From assembly GCA_021738605.1 (NCBI GenBank), contig JAIPBY010000127.1, positions 1 to 7,188 of the forward strand: a stretch of 7,188 bases of DNA, given 5' to 3'. The stretch is from Chitinophagaceae bacterium. Lineage in GTDB: Bacteria > Bacteroidota > Bacteroidia > Chitinophagales > Chitinophagaceae. A program made the position numbers and the translations under genes. Under the pieces are notes generated by a model, which saw only the letters and a list, made by a program, of their open reading frames with translations, was not told the origin of the DNA and did no database searches. Each line of letters begins with the position of its first letter. Within the stretch, counting starts at the first letter, position 1. Positions 6,119 through 7,188 of this stretch are shown here, one piece after another.

Positions 6119-7188
6119 ATGTCACGTTTCTCACATCTACACGTTCATACCCAATATTCTTTGCTGGATGGTGCAGCAAGCATTGGAGCCTTGTACAAAA
6201 AGGCCATCAATGATAACATGCCCGGACTGGCCATTTCTGACCACGGTAACATGTTTGGTGTCTTCCAGTTTGTTGCGGAAGCGCACAAACACCGCACCGA
6301 TCCGAATGACAAAAATAGTCCTTTGAAGGTAAAACCCATCGTTGGATGTGAATTTTACATAACTGAGAACAGGCACAGGAAAACATTTTCCAAAGAAGAG
6401 AAGGATCCCAGGCACCATCAAATCCTCTTGGCCAAAAACGATATCGGGTATAAAAACCTGGTAAAACTGACCTCTCTCGGATACATTGAGGGCATGTACA
6501 GCAAGTATCCAAGAATAGATAAAGAACTGATTCACAAGTATCATGAAGGACTTATCGCAACAACTTGTTGCCTTGGAGCCTTGGTTCCCCAAACCATCAT
6601 GAGAAAGGGGGAACAAGATGGCGAGAATGAGTTCAAATGGTGGCTGAATATTTTTCAGGACGACTACTATGTAGAATTGCAGCGACATGGCATGCCTGAG
6701 CAGGAGAAAGTAAACCAGGTATTGCTCAAGTTTGCCAAAAAATACAATGTAAAGGTGATTGCCTCCAACGATTCTCATTATGTTGACCAGAAAGACTTTA
6801 ACGCACATGATATCCTGCTGTGCATCAATACGGGGGAAAAAGTAGCTACACCTGCAGCAAGGGAGTTCTCCGATGATGACGTCAGCCTGAAGAACAAGCG
6901 GTTTGCATTCCCCAATGACCAGTTCTATTTCAAGACTACCGCTGAAATGACCACTGTATTTCACGATCTTGAAGAGGCCATCGACAATACCAACGAAATC
7001 GTAGACAAGGTCCAGGTCTTGGACCTCAAAAGAGACATCCTCCTCCCCCATTTTGTGGTACCCAAGAATTTTGCTACACAGGATGAATACCTTGAACACA
7101 TCACACGGGAAGGTGCAAAAAGAAGATATGATGTCATCACCCCAGAAATAGAAGAACGCCTGAATTTTGAGTTGTTCACCATCAGAAC
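6119..7188 (+). CDS. dnaE: DNA polymerase III alpha subunit DnaE (partial, N-terminal PHP region)
   Basis: Catalytic subunit of the replicative DNA polymerase holoenzyme. From the ATG at 6119 the frame stays open for 356 codons and leaves the window; the full protein is usually over 1,100 residues. The part seen is the PHP domain and the beginning of the polymerase domain. It opens with FSHLHVHTQYSLLDGAA (4-20), a hallmark of bacterial DnaE. PHP landmarks: His8, His10, Asp17, LAISDHGN with His42, GCEFYI with Glu78, His100 in RHHQILLAKN, ATTCCLGA (147-154), YYVELQRHG (183-191) and ASNDSHYV with Asp218 and His220. The segment around 251-285 (ending FAFPNDQFYFKT) resembles the insert common in this phylum. 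No Shine-Dalgarno sequence precedes the start (CACTACAATTACC before the ATG), as is usual in Bacteroidota. The polymerase active-site aspartates lie beyond the window. The gene runs divergently from the NlpC/P60 gene; no clear promoter was identified in the 77 bp between them. Confidence 0.97.
   Translation, partial: MSRFSHLHVHTQYSLLDGAASIGALYKKAINDNMPGLAISDHGNMFGVFQFVAEAHKHRTDPNDKNSPLKVKPIVGCEFYITENRHRKTFSKEEKDPRHHQILLAKNDIGYKNLVKLTSLGYIEGMYSKYPRIDKELIHKYHEGLIATTCCLGALVPQTIMRKGEQDGENEFKWWLNIFQDDYYVELQRHGMPEQEKVNQVLLKFAKKYNVKVIASNDSHYVDQKDFNAHDILLCINTGEKVATPAAREFSDDDVSLKNKRFAFPNDQFYFKTTAEMTTVFHDLEEAIDNTNEIVDKVQVLDLKRDILLPHFVVPKNFATQDEYLEHITREGAKRRYDVITPEIEERLNFELFTIR

Noticed and set aside
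6137..7099. A 320-codon open frame on the minus strand opposite dnaE
   Set aside because: It is in exact codon-complement register with dnaE, where stops arise only opposite TTA, CTA and TCA codons. dnaE uses these rarely after its Leu7 CTA codon, which is precisely where the antisense frame ends. The translated product resembles no family and dnaE is clearly the real gene.

Overview
The window looks like ordinary chromosomal sequence from a member of the Bacteroidota, most likely near the Chitinophagaceae. This is inferred from the protein styles (a MutS2-type ATPase, an M1 peptidase with a GMEH motif, a DnaE with the HLHVHTQYSLLDG start), from the lack of Shine-Dalgarno sequences before the starts, and from one TAnnTTTG-type promoter element. 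No database search was possible, so the taxonomic call is moderate.

The layout is six protein genes packed with little free space. On the minus strand at the left edge lie a MutS2-family gene (855-2969) and, 33 bp downstream of it, the first 273 codons of a secreted GH29 alpha-L-fucosidase (1-821, cut by the window edge). A 101 bp divergent gap (2970-3070) leads to a plus-strand pair: a lipoprotein-type peptide methionine sulfoxide reductase A (3071-3718) and a secreted M1 metallopeptidase (3729-5375), separated by 10 bp and probably co-transcribed. The M1 gene runs tail-to-tail into a minus-strand NlpC/P60 lipoprotein gene (5367-6041), with a 9 bp overlap of the 3' ends. A second divergent gap of 77 bp (6042-6118) separates this from the plus-strand start of dnaE (6119 to the right edge), the replicative DNA polymerase III alpha subunit, of which only the PHP domain and the start of the polymerase part are present.

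Four of the six products carry export signals (fucosidase, MsrA, M1 peptidase, NlpC/P60), so most of the window serves the cell envelope: glycan trimming, repair of oxidised protein methionine, peptide breakdown and peptidoglycan cleavage. The other two (MutS2, DnaE) are cytoplasmic and act on nucleic acids or ribosomes. No shared pathway is evident across the six genes. I found no tRNA, rRNA, CRISPR array, insertion sequence, attachment site or sizeable repeat, and no gene-free stretch over about 100 bp. I do not see an undescribed system here. The points most worth a second look are the MutS2 without a C-terminal Smr domain, the complete set of metal ligands in the DnaE PHP domain, and the overlapping convergent gene ends.
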